Below, piece by piece: positions 45,191-55,735 of a DNA stretch of 64,000 bases. The notes under the pieces were generated by a model. That model did no database searches and was not told where the DNA came from. It worked only from the letters and a program-made list of their open reading frames with translations. The stretch is taken from assembly GCA_027943335.1 (NCBI GenBank), contig BSBK01008408.1, positions 405,001-469,000 of the forward strand, read 5' to 3'. The position numbers were made by a program, and so were the translations under genes. The stretch's first letter is position 1; the number at the start of each line of letters is the position of its first letter. This stretch comes from Chamaecyparis obtusa. Its lineage: Eukaryota; Streptophyta; Pinopsida; Cupressales; Cupressaceae.

Positions 45191-46260
45191 CCACTATCTA
45201 TAATCTAGTCTGTCCTTATGTCAGCTTGTGAAATCAATGCTAGTTGTTGATTCTCTTTCTTATCTTCATGAGCTATCTTATTATTCATTTTATCTATTAT
45301 AGCAATGAATCCAATTTCTTCTTCACCAGATTCTTCATCTAAAACTCCATCTCTAGCATAGTATCATTCCTTAGAATACTTATGTTTGTAATCCTTCTTG
45401 AACTTTCTAGCTCTAGTGGGACACTTAGATGCAAAGTGATTGATCTTATTACATGAAAAGCACTTAAATTGTAATTTACATTCATATTTTCCTTTTCCTT
45501 TCTTTTCTTTTTTGGAAATCATAGAAATAAAATCATCTAATGTTTTATCTTCATCATCATCATCAAAATTACCAAAAGTGTTTGCAAATTTCTTGCCATG
45601 AACTGTTGCTTTGAAAGTTGTCTCACTCTTTGGTTCTGTCTTTAATCTTGAAATCTCAAAAGCTGAGATTTTATTGATCAAGGTCTCTCTCTTGAAATTA
45701 GATGTAAGCTGCATGGTCTCACCAAGGATGTTGATCTTGTTTTCATATTCTGGAGTAAGAGTAGTCATCAATTTATCCATAATGTCCACCTCTGAAATCT
45801 CTCTACCATTGTTCCTGATTCCAGCAACTGCTTCATTTATTCTTTGATTGTCAGCTCTATTTTTTTCTTTAGGTAGCATCTCTAATGCATTGTATCTTTT
45901 CTTCCATGTCTTTCTGCGTGCATCCTTTTCTTGTTTGTCTCCTTCAAGTATTTCTTCTAGGTGCTTCCATATTTTATGGGTTGTATCTACCTTTTTTACT
46001 TCTAAAAATTCACCATTAGATAGGGAGTTGATAAGGGATTCTTTAGCTATAGAATTCTAATGAAAAAATTCCTTTTGTGTGTCAGTAGCATCATCTTTTG
46101 CATGGTCTTCTAAAGTAGGAATCTTGGTTGCTTTGATATTTACATTAAAAACTTCAAAAGAAATATACTATAAATGAGTCACCATCTTGTTCTTCCATTC
46201 AAGATAATTATCTCCATCAAACTTAGGACTTTCTTTCCTAAAGTACGCTATCTAATCAAC
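45191..46260 (-). pseudogene. gag: CopA-3 gag
   Basis: The best piece, 45879-45364, holds NQRINEAVAGIRNNGREISE, LMTTLTPEYENKINILGETM, the acidic DDDDEDKTLDDF and an intact zinc knuckle CFSCNKINHFASKC, then a Lys/Arg-rich tail. The N-terminal part (46260-45880) aligns at DNA level with CopA-1 1819-2210 and is broken by stops. Best preserved gag nucleocapsid of the family here. Confidence 0.88.
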
Positions 46261-46294
46261 CTCAAGCTATTAAAATTTCTCTCTAAGGCACTTG

Positions 46295-46307
46295 GCTCTG
46301 ATACCAA
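46295..46307 (-). other. CopA-3 primer-binding site
   Basis: The minus strand reads TTGGTATCAGAGC, a perfect initiator Met-tRNA primer site. Confidence 0.93.
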
Positions 46308-46308
46308 T

Positions 46309-47618
46309 TGTTAGGAATAGTCCCAAGAGATAATTGAGAGGGGGGGGGGGGGGCATGAATCAATTATCTACAAGATTCAATTCTTTATCCAATTAAGTAT
46401 ACTTAAACATAAATCATAAACACAATGAAAGAAAACATGAACACAATACCAATATTTTCGTTATGGGGAAACCCAAATAGGTAAAAACCCTGGTGGGACT
46501 TTATACCCACTAATATTCAATACTAGTGTATAATGATCCTTGTTAGAAGATCCTTTACCTTGTTAGGAGTATCTTTACAATATATTAAGTACAATAGATC
46601 TGGTCAAGGGTCAGACCTTATTAGGATTCTTTCACAATTGTCCCTGTTAAGGGAGAGGATGCACTGTCTGACAGCTCACTGCTCAAATGGGTGAAGGCTA
46701 CAACCTTCTAAATAATAGATACACACTATATCTGGATCTTGGTGAACTACACTTTGACCTACTCTCAGGATCAGTTCCAATGAATAGCACAAGTACTTTA
46801 CTTCATCACATAGACCTTCTTCTAATGGTTCAACACTTTGCACACTCTTCTCTACTCTAATTAATTAACCATGAACCACACTCAAGCAATCACAAATGAC
46901 TGCCTATAAATATCTTTCCTCCAAATGATATAATAAAGTCACCCTATTAGAACCACCTTCAAATCATATTAGAGAAATCATAACAAACTCCAATAAAAAT
47001 TTGTTAGCTCTACTATCCATGTAACACAATCTAGGACTTGTCCAATAAGATAATTGTAGACACACACTACACATTGTTGGCTCTACCAAAACAACTGGAA
47101 CTTTATTTTTAAGTTGAATTAACTCAGGCCCTCTTAACTAAACATCAATAACTCTTCTCTAAGATTAAATCCAAGGGTGAATACCCTAAATATAGATGCA
47201 ACTCAAGAACCAATAAATTCTCTGTCAGCTCTTCTAAACAAACATAGGAAATTGCTACTGGTGAATAGCGATTGCATAACTTCACTTATAGTCATCAACA
47301 GACTATCCATCCATAAATAAAACATCACTAACATGTCTTCAACATATATGCAAGTGCACAAGGCTCCATGATAACTATACATACAACCATACATAGAACA
47401 CTATCTGTTATTCTTTTAGGAACACTGCTAACACTAGGTGCTATATAACTATCTATACCAATAGTTAACCTATACGCCCATGATATCATGCTGATATAAT
47501 GTCCATGCTACATATATTGAAATATTATTGCATAAGACTTCCATGCATGCTACTCTCTATATGTTGTCATCAATGACAAACATACAGTCACTACTAGCCT
47601 ATTGGCAAATCTCCAACA
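46309..47618 (-). repeat. CopA-3 5' LTR
   Basis: Plus-strand ends TGTTAGGAATAG and AATCTCCAACA; 1,310 bases, full length. A run of 14 G (46340-46353) is the family's C-run, expanded here as in the CopA-1 5' LTR. Confidence 0.93.
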
Positions 47619-48050
47619 TGATCATTAGATCTGCATAGAAGAATGCAACATGCTAGATCTAGGTCCCCACATGTCCAATGGTCAATCCATAACATGAGGA
47701 ATGTGACCCAAATTAAATGCACCAGTTAGCCAAGATGATCTAACAAAACAATCCAATCGGTAAGCAAGAACACCAAGCAATAGAGGAAATAACCGAGCAC
47801 CAATCGACCGACCACACCAAGCATGACCGAGGAACACAGCTATCACCAAGCACTAGTGAACTGACACCTTCAGTCATCGGGCATTCTTTAGAGACCGAGC
47901 ACCTTGGTAACCATAGAATTGAGAAACTAGTCTCCCAAACCAAGAAAGAACTCCACCAAACCAAGATCAAAACTAACAATCTACATTCAAAGGCAAACAT
48001 ATTTTTGGTTGATACAGGATTGCCAAGAATCCTAGGATGCTCCTACATCA
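47619..48050 (-). repeat. Gypsy-type LTR fragment
   Basis: Ends AGGATGCTCCTACATCA at 48050; the reverse complement TGATGTAGGAGCATCCTAGG matches the style of the Gyp-1 and Gyp-2 LTR starts (TGATGCAGAGGTATCCAAGG). The interior has the same GCTCGGT/ATGCTTGGT wording as the Gyp-2 LTR. About 430 bases remain; the left side is cut by CopA-3. Its orientation opposes Gyp-2. Confidence 0.6.
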
Positions 48051-48674
48051 GTTTTAGTGCTTTCCCTTTCCTAGCCATCTAAATCATGTTGCATCCTAAT
48101 TCTTCTAGGATTCCAAGATGGCTAATGAATGCTATAAGTAGTTTGATGTAACTTTTTGTAAAGGATGTTGAAATTTGTAATTGAATAGAATACAATTTTT
48201 TGTCTCCAATTTTTATTTAGCCATTCTTCCATTATTAATGTACTGATACAGAAAATATCAATGAGAATATATTAGAATTCCTTCTCAAATTCATGTATCT
48301 CTTCCTATTTTAAGACTTAAGTTCTTGTAAGTTAATATTGCAAAGAAAAATTAATGTATGGCTTACAGAGTTGGTTGTGAATTTATCTTTTAGTTCTCTT
48401 TCAAGGAAAGACTAAATTCTTTAAGATAATTTTTGAGAGTTTGTAGTTTTTTACATGAATTGGATGTCTGAATGTGAGAATGAGAGGGACATTTTGCAAT
48501 ACTTTTGTTCTAAATTCTAGGAGTGTTTGAATGGTTTTTTCTATTGATGTATGTTGTTGATAACTATGTGCCCTAGAATAAGACATTGGTCTGTTCTTTA
48601 GAAGCATCTCTTCAACATCAAACAACTTATAATTGATAAAATATTTAAATCAAAATAAGTAATACTCGATTACA
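48051..48674. other. Unassigned spacer
   Basis: AT-rich. A minus-strand open stretch at 48401-48625 has no recognisable similarity. I see no LTR end, terminal repeat or gene here. Confidence 0.4.
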
Positions 48675-48797
48675 AGACATAATAACCCAACCAAAATAAC
48701 CCAGCCATAATAACCCAAGGACAAAATAACCCAGGGTCATAATAACCCAATCCAAAATAACCGGCAGTCAAAATAACCCATGGACAAAATAACCCCA
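48675..48797 (+). repeat. MULE left terminal inverted repeat
   Basis: Starts AGACATAATAACCC and consists of about seven tandem 16-17 base units of the form ATAACCCANNGACAAA. Its order of variant units (CAACCAAAATAACCC, then AAGGACA, AGGGTCA) matches the reverse complement of the right end. Confidence 0.85.
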
Positions 48798-48929
48798 TAA
48801 GATTATAGAGAAAGGAAAACAAAATTTATAATTTACAAGTATATTTCTAAAAAAAAATTTATTCAAATTTTCAATTAAAGTGTCAAATTATGAGCAATTC
48901 CTCTTATATAATCTTAAATATTATTATTG

Positions 48930-49690
48930 TGATAACCATCAACTAGTCTTTTTAGTCTTTCTTTGAGTTCACAGTATTTTTTCCTTCTTGGTTGTGTAGT
49001 GTGTCCAACCATATATTTTGATATTTTATTCTCTTGGTGACCCTGTTCATTTTTCACTTCTTTGATGAATTTTTAGATTGAGCTATGCGATGATTCAAGC
49101 AATTCACTAAATCATCTATGCCATCCCTCAATAGAATTATTGGTTAATGGAAGATCATCTTGAAAAGCTAAATAGCAGTTCCACATCGTGATTGGAAACT
49201 TGGGTTACCATCTATTGCCTCTTCTAGTTAGTCTTCTAATCCACGTGTCTTCAAAATGATCAATTATGGGTTACAATGTCTCCTCATGTTCTATATAATA
49301 AGGAGATTGTTGAAGTGTTTCAAATGCATTGATTACATAGGCACAAAATCTAATGCAGCAAGTTTTTTGATCTCAAATGAAAATAATTCATCGACACTGT
49401 AACATGCTTTTAGACCTTCTTCTTGAACTTTCCTCCACAAGCACTGAGAGAAATGGAAAAGGCATCCCCGAATAGTGACATTTGGAGAAATTTAGAAATA
49501 GCTACCTTGAAATCTAATTCAAAATTAATAAGTATAGTTTTTGGATTTAGATCAAGTTGCAATTGTTTTAATTTTACAAGTACTTGTGTATAAGTGGATC
49601 TTGTTTTGTTGGTCATAAGAATATAGATGAGTGGAATTATTGCATCATTTTTCAAGCCATGAATTGTGTACAATTGCTGAAAAATAATTG
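48930..49690 (-). pseudogene. MULE transposase fragment
   Basis: On the minus strand, 49673-49410 reads YTIHGLKNDAIIPLIYILMT, NKTRSTYTQVLVKLKQ and DLNPKTILINFEL, the MULE transposase domain. Then, after a one-base frame change near 49480, comes GCLFHFSQCLWRKV (the conserved CxxHFxQ...WRKVQ stretch). Further down, in other frames, are KTRG-type text and WNCYLAFQDDLPLTNNSIEG followed by WHR, the classic C-terminal signature, ending with ELKERLKR-like text near 48960. The N-terminus with the first catalytic Asp and any zinc finger are missing. Inactive. Confidence 0.82.
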
Positions 49691-50136
49691 GTACTATTTT
49701 AAATGTACCATCACTAAAAATATGTTTAAAAAACCCCTAGAAAAATTTATTATAATGTCAAAAAAATTATATTAAAATTATTTTTTTTTATGAATTTTGA
49801 TTTCTCTTTTTCTTATCACTCTACACACTCTTAATTCTTCTCCCCTTCTTCCTTCCTTTACTTCTCTAAGCTCTTAATTCTACCACTTTATATATCCTCT
49901 TAATGTGTCTTCATAATACCTTTTGACTTATATATTTTCATAAAAACTCTTATTTAGCTTATTCCCACGAATTTGTCTTTATTTCTATAATTATTTACCA
50001 TTTTATAAGTTATTTAAGAATATTAAAGATGTTTTAAGGCTATTTTAGGGGTATATAATGGATATATGGTCTAAAAATGACCTAAATACCCTCTATGGTG
50101 CCTCACAATCCCCTTTTTAGCATACTAACTTGATCT

Positions 50137-50268
50137 AAAATGACCATGGGTTATTTTGACCATGGGTTATTGTGACCCTGGGTTATTATGACCCTGGGTT
50201 ATTATGTCCTTGGGTTATTATGGCGGGATTATTGTGTCTAGGGTTATTTTGGTGGGGTTATTATGTCT
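50137..50268 (-). repeat. MULE right terminal inverted repeat
   Basis: Plus-strand GACCATGGGTTATTTTGACC onward through eight TGGGTTATT units to GGTTATTATGTCT. Inverted partner of 48675-48797. Confidence 0.85.
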
Positions 50269-51405
50269 GGTATAAACAAGTTTTATGAATCATTTCAAGA
50301 AGTGAATCTATAGGTATACCTGCCTGAGCACTAAGTCTTAAATTGTAGGAGGATTATTTCCTTGATCCTTATTAATTAGTCCTTTTCCTTGATAGATTTG
50401 GAGTGGGTTTCAAGAGTCAATGATATTAGTTTTTCTATTATATTGTAAATCTACAAGTGGCAACAAAAGGAGCCAATAGGGCTCACTTCCCAAAGAAGGT
50501 TAAATCCACATTCACAACTCATAGTTTGTAACACAAGTGTATATGAAGAAATACACAATCTTTTGAACTGTCCAACAATAACTATCTTTGCTTGATCAGT
50601 TCTAATGAAGTATATGAGATAAACCTCTACTCTACATCCAGTAGACACAAGCTCTTAGCTTCCACAATCTTCTTTAAATCACATACATCTCATCCATATC
50701 TTTTCCAAAGAAAAGATCTTACATATATACCCTATTACATTCTACATGATTAGGTCAACTAATTAGGCTTTCCTGAGATACAAATAATTACATAAACCCT
50801 TGCTAAGATACACATGATATCTAAAATAAGTATAAAATGATTATAATACAACAATTAAGGATTGACATCCTTAATTCATATTTTCCAAACAAAATGCATG
50901 CTACAACCCTCATGTCAAGCTCCAAATAAGTCATTTCCAGAACACACACCATAGCTCACATCATCCAGCATTCCGTACATTGCACTGACCAATGAATATT
51001 CTTTAGTACCATTTCTGATATCCCTCAGGCTCACATACACTGAATCCATACCTTCTGTAAGATATACTAGAAACACAAAGACTCACTCTGTCAACTTCCA
51101 CTGTCACAGTCCAGTAACTAGTCTTCACCAAAACATTTGTAACTCATCCAATATGCCACATTACATGATGTGATCTTGGATATAAGATCAAAACATATTC
51201 ATGTACTCTCATCTAACTTTGAACGTTCTAAAACATTTGTACAGTATCCGTACACTATAGTGACCAGCCTATTCTCTTTATAGAAACATATGTAGACATC
51301 AATGACAAAATACTAATGACAACAACATCTCTAGCATAACTCAACATAGTGATTAAATAGATTAAATGTATCAACCATTCCCTAATGCATTATAAATATC
51401 CAACA
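50269..51405 (-). repeat. LTR-like block, left limit unresolved
   Basis: Its right end, TATAAATATCCAACA at 51405, reads TGTTGGATATTTATA on the minus strand, a copia-like LTR start, and the LINE is interrupted exactly there. The interior is LTR-like (no coding, moderately AT-rich). A possible far end is TGTAAATCTACAAG at 50444, but no primer site or matching target duplication (right flank CACCT) was found. LINE sequence does not resume on the left, so the left side is rearranged. Confidence 0.5.
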
Positions 51406-52019
51406 CACCTATTGGGCATCATGATACCTCTCTTTAAAAATTATCAACAATGAGAATGTGATTCTAAAGCAAAATCCACAAGAAGACATTGATTTTGGGA
51501 ATAAGGCTAGGGAACCAGGCTTTGGCCCAAATACGCTTGGCTTCCTTATGTATTTGAAAAGAATAGGTAGAAGCAACCAAAAAGGCCCCATTGGGGGAAC
51601 CATCCCAAATCAAAATATCCTGAGAAGGGGAGAGGGAAACCACATTTAGAACAATCATAAGGGAATTTAGGTCCAAAGATCGAGAGGATAGGTTCACCCA
51701 AGCATTACCCACTCTATAATTATAGACCTGAGAACTATATTTTTGGATACACTCATTCATCCACACATTGAAAGGGTCATAGTCCCCTAGGGGTCCCAAC
51801 TGGTGACAATTATCATTCAAAAAGTTTATAGTTTTACCAATACCAATCTTTCATTTTGCTTTAGAGTTGGCGATATCCTTAGCATTGAGGAAGCCATTCC
51901 AAATATTAGATCCTTTTAGAATATCATTACAACCCAAGAAATGACTTATTGAGTTATTAGAAAGATACTTATCTTCAAAAGGGTCCCACCATTCCCCCTT
52001 ACTATTGAAAGTACGCCAT
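51406..52019 (-). pseudogene. LINE ORF2 C-terminus (zf-RVT)
   Basis: On the minus strand, below the CopB-1 junction: WRTFNSKGEWWDPFEDKYLS, NGFLNAKDIANSKAK, then NDNCHQLGPLGDYDPFNVWM and the zf-RVT core ILIWDGSPNGAFLVASTYSF, WAKAWFPSLIPKINVFLWIL. The segment 51820-51464 is open. The usual zinc-binding CxxC...H text downstream is lost at 51405. Confidence 0.88.
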
Positions 52020-52103
52020 TGTTGGATACAATTATCTGAAGGACATTGTTGGATTAGCTATGTGTTGTCTTTGATGTCACACAAATGTCATATCAATTAT
52101 CGC

Positions 52104-52245
52104 TCTTAGTATCTACTGAGTCCATTCGGTCAGCTAAGCAGTTCGCAGTATCTACTGAGTTCAGTCGGTCAGCTAAGTGGTTCTCAGTATCTACCAAGCT
52201 CAGTCGGTCAACTAGGTGGTTTTTAGTGTCTACCGAGTTCTCTAG
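52104..52245 (+). repeat. Tandem ~39-bp repeat in CopB-1 U3
   Basis: Units beginning AGTATCTAC at about 52108, 52147, 52186 and (as AGTGTCTACC) 52226 each contain a TCAGTCGGTCAGCTA core. The same array is in the 3' LTR at about 57952-58090. It lies about 300-430 bases upstream of the TATA run, where enhancers are often found. Confidence 0.8.
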
Positions 52246-52530
52246 GGTGTCTAAAGGAAACATGATAGGGTAACAGTGTTAACCGAGCCTCCTTGGTTAT
52301 CAAAGGAAAATTCATGGTTACCAAACTCTCTTAGTCTCCAAAGGATGTTGCAAAATTTGTTGTGGTTACCGAGTTCTCTCGGTCACCGAAGGAAATATTT
52401 TCAGGATTAATGTTTACCGAGAAAGGTCGGCCCTTTCAAAGAATTTTGTTATTACAATTTTTTTATTCCAGATGACTGTTATAATAATTATTAGTGCCAA
52501 CTTGAAAATCTAAATGATTATGAAATGGCA

Positions 52531-52540
52531 TATATATATA
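52531..52540 (+). promoter_or_regulatory. CopB-1 TATA box
   Basis: TATATATATA in the 5' LTR, conserved near 58379 in the 3' LTR. Likely core promoter, inferred from sequence. Confidence 0.6.
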
Positions 52541-53247
52541 GAACGTCAAATGGTGAATAAAAGATATACATCATGCAGAAATCATTTTGAAGAAAGGTGT
52601 GTGCGAATTGTGAAGGATGGTCAGATATCCTTGAGGAGCAACAAAGATTTAATTGATTAGTAAGGATCTAGTGAAATAGAATAGAGATCTATATTTAGCA
52701 ATTCAGTTGCAGGTCATTTCATTGTTACTCTCTAGCAATTGTAGCAGTGATAACAAAATCTCTTAACCGAGTTGGTTTAACAACCATTTTGTAAATCCTC
52801 TAACAAGGCAACAGTTTTATTGAATTGTTTCAAGACCTCTTACAAGGCCACTCCTAGCAAGGTGATTAAATCCTCTAACAAGGTCACACCTAATAGTGTG
52901 TTTTGTAACCTTTTACCAGGTTGGCTTCTAACCGGGCATCACTTCAGAAGAGTGAAAAATAGTAACTAGTTACATTGGTGGTTTTTCAAATATTGGGTTT
53001 CCACGGTAAATCTAGTGTCTCTTATGTTCATGTTATTTTCTTTATTCATGTAAGTTAATCAGTGATGAATGCTTAAGAATAGTTTAATTATTACACACTA
53101 CAAGGACCAAGTTTTCAGCATTTCTCTATATATTTACCGAGTGGCATAGTAAATAATTTGTTAAGATATTTAAGGGATCAGTGGTAATATTTTTGTGGTT
53201 AACTGATTCACCCCCTCTCTTAGTTACTGCATCTATATTTCCAACAA

Positions 53248-53260
53248 TTGGTATCAGAGC
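53248..53260 (+). other. CopB-1 primer-binding site
   Basis: TTGGTATCAGAGC directly after the LTR; perfect initiator Met-tRNA primer site. Confidence 0.95.
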
Positions 53261-53308
53261 TTTTGGTGCTTGCAGGAAGGGTTTCAAGGACCTAAGATAA
53301 AGATCAGG

Positions 53309-54350
53309 ATGTCTTACAAAAGAGAAATTCCAAGGCTTAACAGAAATAACTTTTCAGCATGGCAAGGTCTCATGAGACTACATCTGGCTTCGATTGGTGA
53401 TTCAGGATGCAAATATATTGATCAAGAATATACAATTCCTACTGGCACATTAACTATTGAAGACATTGCAAAGAAGAAGAACCATAACACTATGATGATA
53501 GACATTGCATTAGATCTTAGTTATGAATAATTTGATGAAATCAAAGACTGCACAACTGCTCATGAAATGTGGAACAAGCTGAAGAAAATCTATGGCGGTG
53601 ATGACAATGTGAAGAGAGCCAAAGCAGAGAGCCTAAGAGGATAGTTTGATCAAATGTAAATGAGAGAAGAAGAAAACATTGCAAAATATGTTGAAAGGAT
53701 CAAGACAAGTGTTAGTGCAGTCAGAGCTTCTGGAAGAAAAATTGATGATGAAACAGTTATAAGTAAGGTTCTTAGAACATTACTCCCTATTTATGAAATA
53801 AGAGTTTCTGCTATTCAAGAAAGAAGATGTGAAGAAAATCACAATATAACTTTGGATGCCTTAGTTGGAAGATTGATAGCCTTTGAACTGGATAACTATG
53901 ACAACTATGTTCCAACTTCTAAAAATATTGAATCAGCTTTTGAGGCCAAACTTTTACTCAAGAAAGGGAAGAAAATCCAATCAGAAAGTGAAGAAGAATC
54001 AGAGGAAAGTTCTGTTAGTGATCTTGAAGTTACTGAAGCATTACTTGCAAAGAAGTATTCAAGAGGCAGAGGAAAATATAAAGGTAAAACTCCCTTAATC
54101 TATTTTTCATGAGAAGAAATTGGTCATATTGCAGCTAGGTGTCCAAACAAGAAAAGCAAAGATGAGAAGAAAAATTACAAGAACAATGGAAAGAAAAATT
54201 TCAAATCATTCAAGGATAAAGGTAAGAAAACATGTTTTTTAGCTAAAGATTTGGATGATAGTGAAGAAGAAATTGTTTTCATTGCTGTAAAAGATGAATC
54301 TGATAATGATGAAGATGAGATGGCACTTATCTCTCATATAAGCAATAATG
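53309..54350 (+). pseudogene. gag: CopB-1 gag
   Basis: Start ATG at 53309 (MSYKREIPRLNRNNFSAWQG), about 50 bases after the primer site, the usual UBN2-type gag start. It continues in frame through DCTTAHEMWNKLKKIYGGDD, NIAKYVERIKTSVSAVRASG, DALVGRLIAFELDNYDNYVP and an acidic Ser/Glu stretch. The zinc knuckle near 54100-54145 reads YFS-stop-EEIGHIAARC: the first Cys is Tyr and the second is a TGA. Stops at 53528, 53642, 53657 and 54110. The frame is otherwise unbroken into protease. Confidence 0.92.
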
Positions 54351-55735
54351 ATACATGGATTATAGATAGTGGATGTTCACATCATATGACTGGTGACAAG
54401 ACCAAGTTTGAACACTTTGAAAACTTTGATGGTGGTAATGTAAGGTTTGGAAATAATGAACCCTATTGTATAAAAGGAAAGGGACAAATTTCATTAACCA
54501 AATAACTTATATGTGATAATGCATATTGGATCAAAGGACTAAAGCATAATCTTCTAAGTGTAGCACAGCTAATCAACATTGGATTCAAGGTTGAATTCAT
54601 GAATGGAAAAGCAAGACTGTTGGATGACAAAGGAAAATTGATAGGATCAGGCAAACAAACCAAAGGTAACCTATTTTATCTTGATCTTGGTGATTACTCA
54701 TGTTTTATTACTCAAATTGAAGAAAGTTGGTTATGGCACAAAAGGTTATGTCATGTAAATTTTGACAACATGATGAAAATAAGAAAATTCAAGAAAGTAA
54801 GAGGTATTCCTACTTTGAAGAAACCTGATGTTGGTCTATGCAAGAATTGTCAAATTGGTAAAATGGGAAAGTCTAGTTTCAAAAGTAAAAACTATCAGTC
54901 TGAAGATATTTTGGAAATTGTGCATACTAATTTATGTGGACCTATTGGAATCAAGAGCTATACCAAAGAAAAATTCTTTATTCTCTTTGTTGATGATTAT
55001 TCTATAATGATGACTGTTATGTATTTAAGAGAAAAGTTTGAAGCATTTGAGAAGTTCAAATGGTATTTAGAAAGAGTAGAAAAGGAAATAGGAAAAAGAA
55101 TAAAATGCTTGAGATCAGACAGAGGTGGTGAATTCATCTCCCATGAATTCAATAATTTCTGCATTGAAAGAGGAATCAAAAGACAGGTATTAGCCCCGAG
55201 AACTCCTGAGCAGAATGGAATAGCCAAAAGAAGGAATAGATCTATCATGGATTGTACAAGGACTCTAATGATTGAAAAGAACATTTCTATGAAATACTAG
55301 AAGGAAGCTATCAGCACTGCAATTCATACCTTTAACCGAGTACAGCTAAGAAAAGACACATTCAAGACTCCATATGAGCTATGGTATGGCTACAAACCAA
55401 ATGTAAGTTACCTAAAAGTATTTGGTAGTAAATGTTACATCTTAAAAGAATCTAGAAAAGGAAAATTTGATGTAAAAAGTGATGAAGGAATATTTTTGGG
55501 ATATTCTTGCAAAAGTAAGGCATATAGATGTCTAAATTTGTCTACTCACAAAATCATAGAAAGTGCACATGTGAGAATTGATGAGTTTGCAGAAAAGATT
55601 GAAGAAGAAAGCAAAAAGGAACTAGAGGACTATAGAAAATTTGTTTACATCGAACCTGATACATTGCCAGACACATGTAAGGAGACTACATCTATCGAGC
55701 CCCGTATAGTAACCGAGTCACAAGAAGAAGTTTAG
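54351..55735 (+). pseudogene. pol: CopB-1 protease and integrase
   Basis: Same frame as gag. Protease: WIIDSGCSHHMTGDKTKF near 54357 with DSG intact; stop at 54503. Pre-integrase: SWLWHKRLCHVNFDNMMKI near 54725. Integrase core: the first catalytic residue is Asn (HTNLCGP, AAT at 54929-54931, normally Asp), the second is intact (LRSDRGGEFISHEF), and the Glu region reads QNGIAKRRN (AAA at 55226-55228, normally Glu). Stop at 55298. The C-terminal part reads KTPYELWYGYKPNVSYLKVF and GIFLGYSCKSKAYRC, followed by an acidic linker. Two of three catalytic residues are lost, both by G-to-A type changes. Confidence 0.93.

Larger units (their letters stand above)
30035..47618 (-). mobile_element. CopA-3: copia element split by NonA-1
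   Basis: Third member of the CopA family. Own parts: 30035-33391 (truncated 3' LTR, trailer, RNase H, RT, integrase C-terminal half) and 44608-47618 (integrase N-terminal half, protease, gag, primer site, 5' LTR). Removing NonA-1 and one TGATC copy restores a continuous integrase match to CopA-2 near 23660. The right flank after the 5' LTR is TGATC (47619-47623); the left partner is lost by the break at 30035. Confidence 0.92.
48675..50268 (-). mobile_element. MULE with repeat-array terminal inverted repeats
   Basis: A 1.6-kb DNA transposon bounded by inverted copies of a 120-130 base array (48675-48797 and 50137-50268). The interior has a decayed MuDR-type transposase on the minus strand. 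The element is internally shortened: only the C-terminal half of the transposase region is recognisable. No 9-base target duplication could be identified at the suggested edges. Confidence 0.8.
52020..53246 (+). repeat. CopB-1 5' LTR
   Basis: Starts TGTTGGATACAATT and ends TATTTCCAACA. The U3 has about four copies of a 38-40 base unit (CAGTATCTACTGAGTTCAGT...) at about 52104-52245, and a TATA run at 52531. Confidence 0.95.

Noticed and set aside
48401..48625. 74-codon minus-strand open frame in the spacer before the MULE
   Set aside because: AT-rich chance frame without a domain or neighbouring coding signal.
48679..48790. ATAACCC repeats as telomere-like sequence
   Set aside because: The unit is 16-17 bases and degenerate with an inverted partner at 50137-50268; it is not a (CCCTAAA)n telomeric array.
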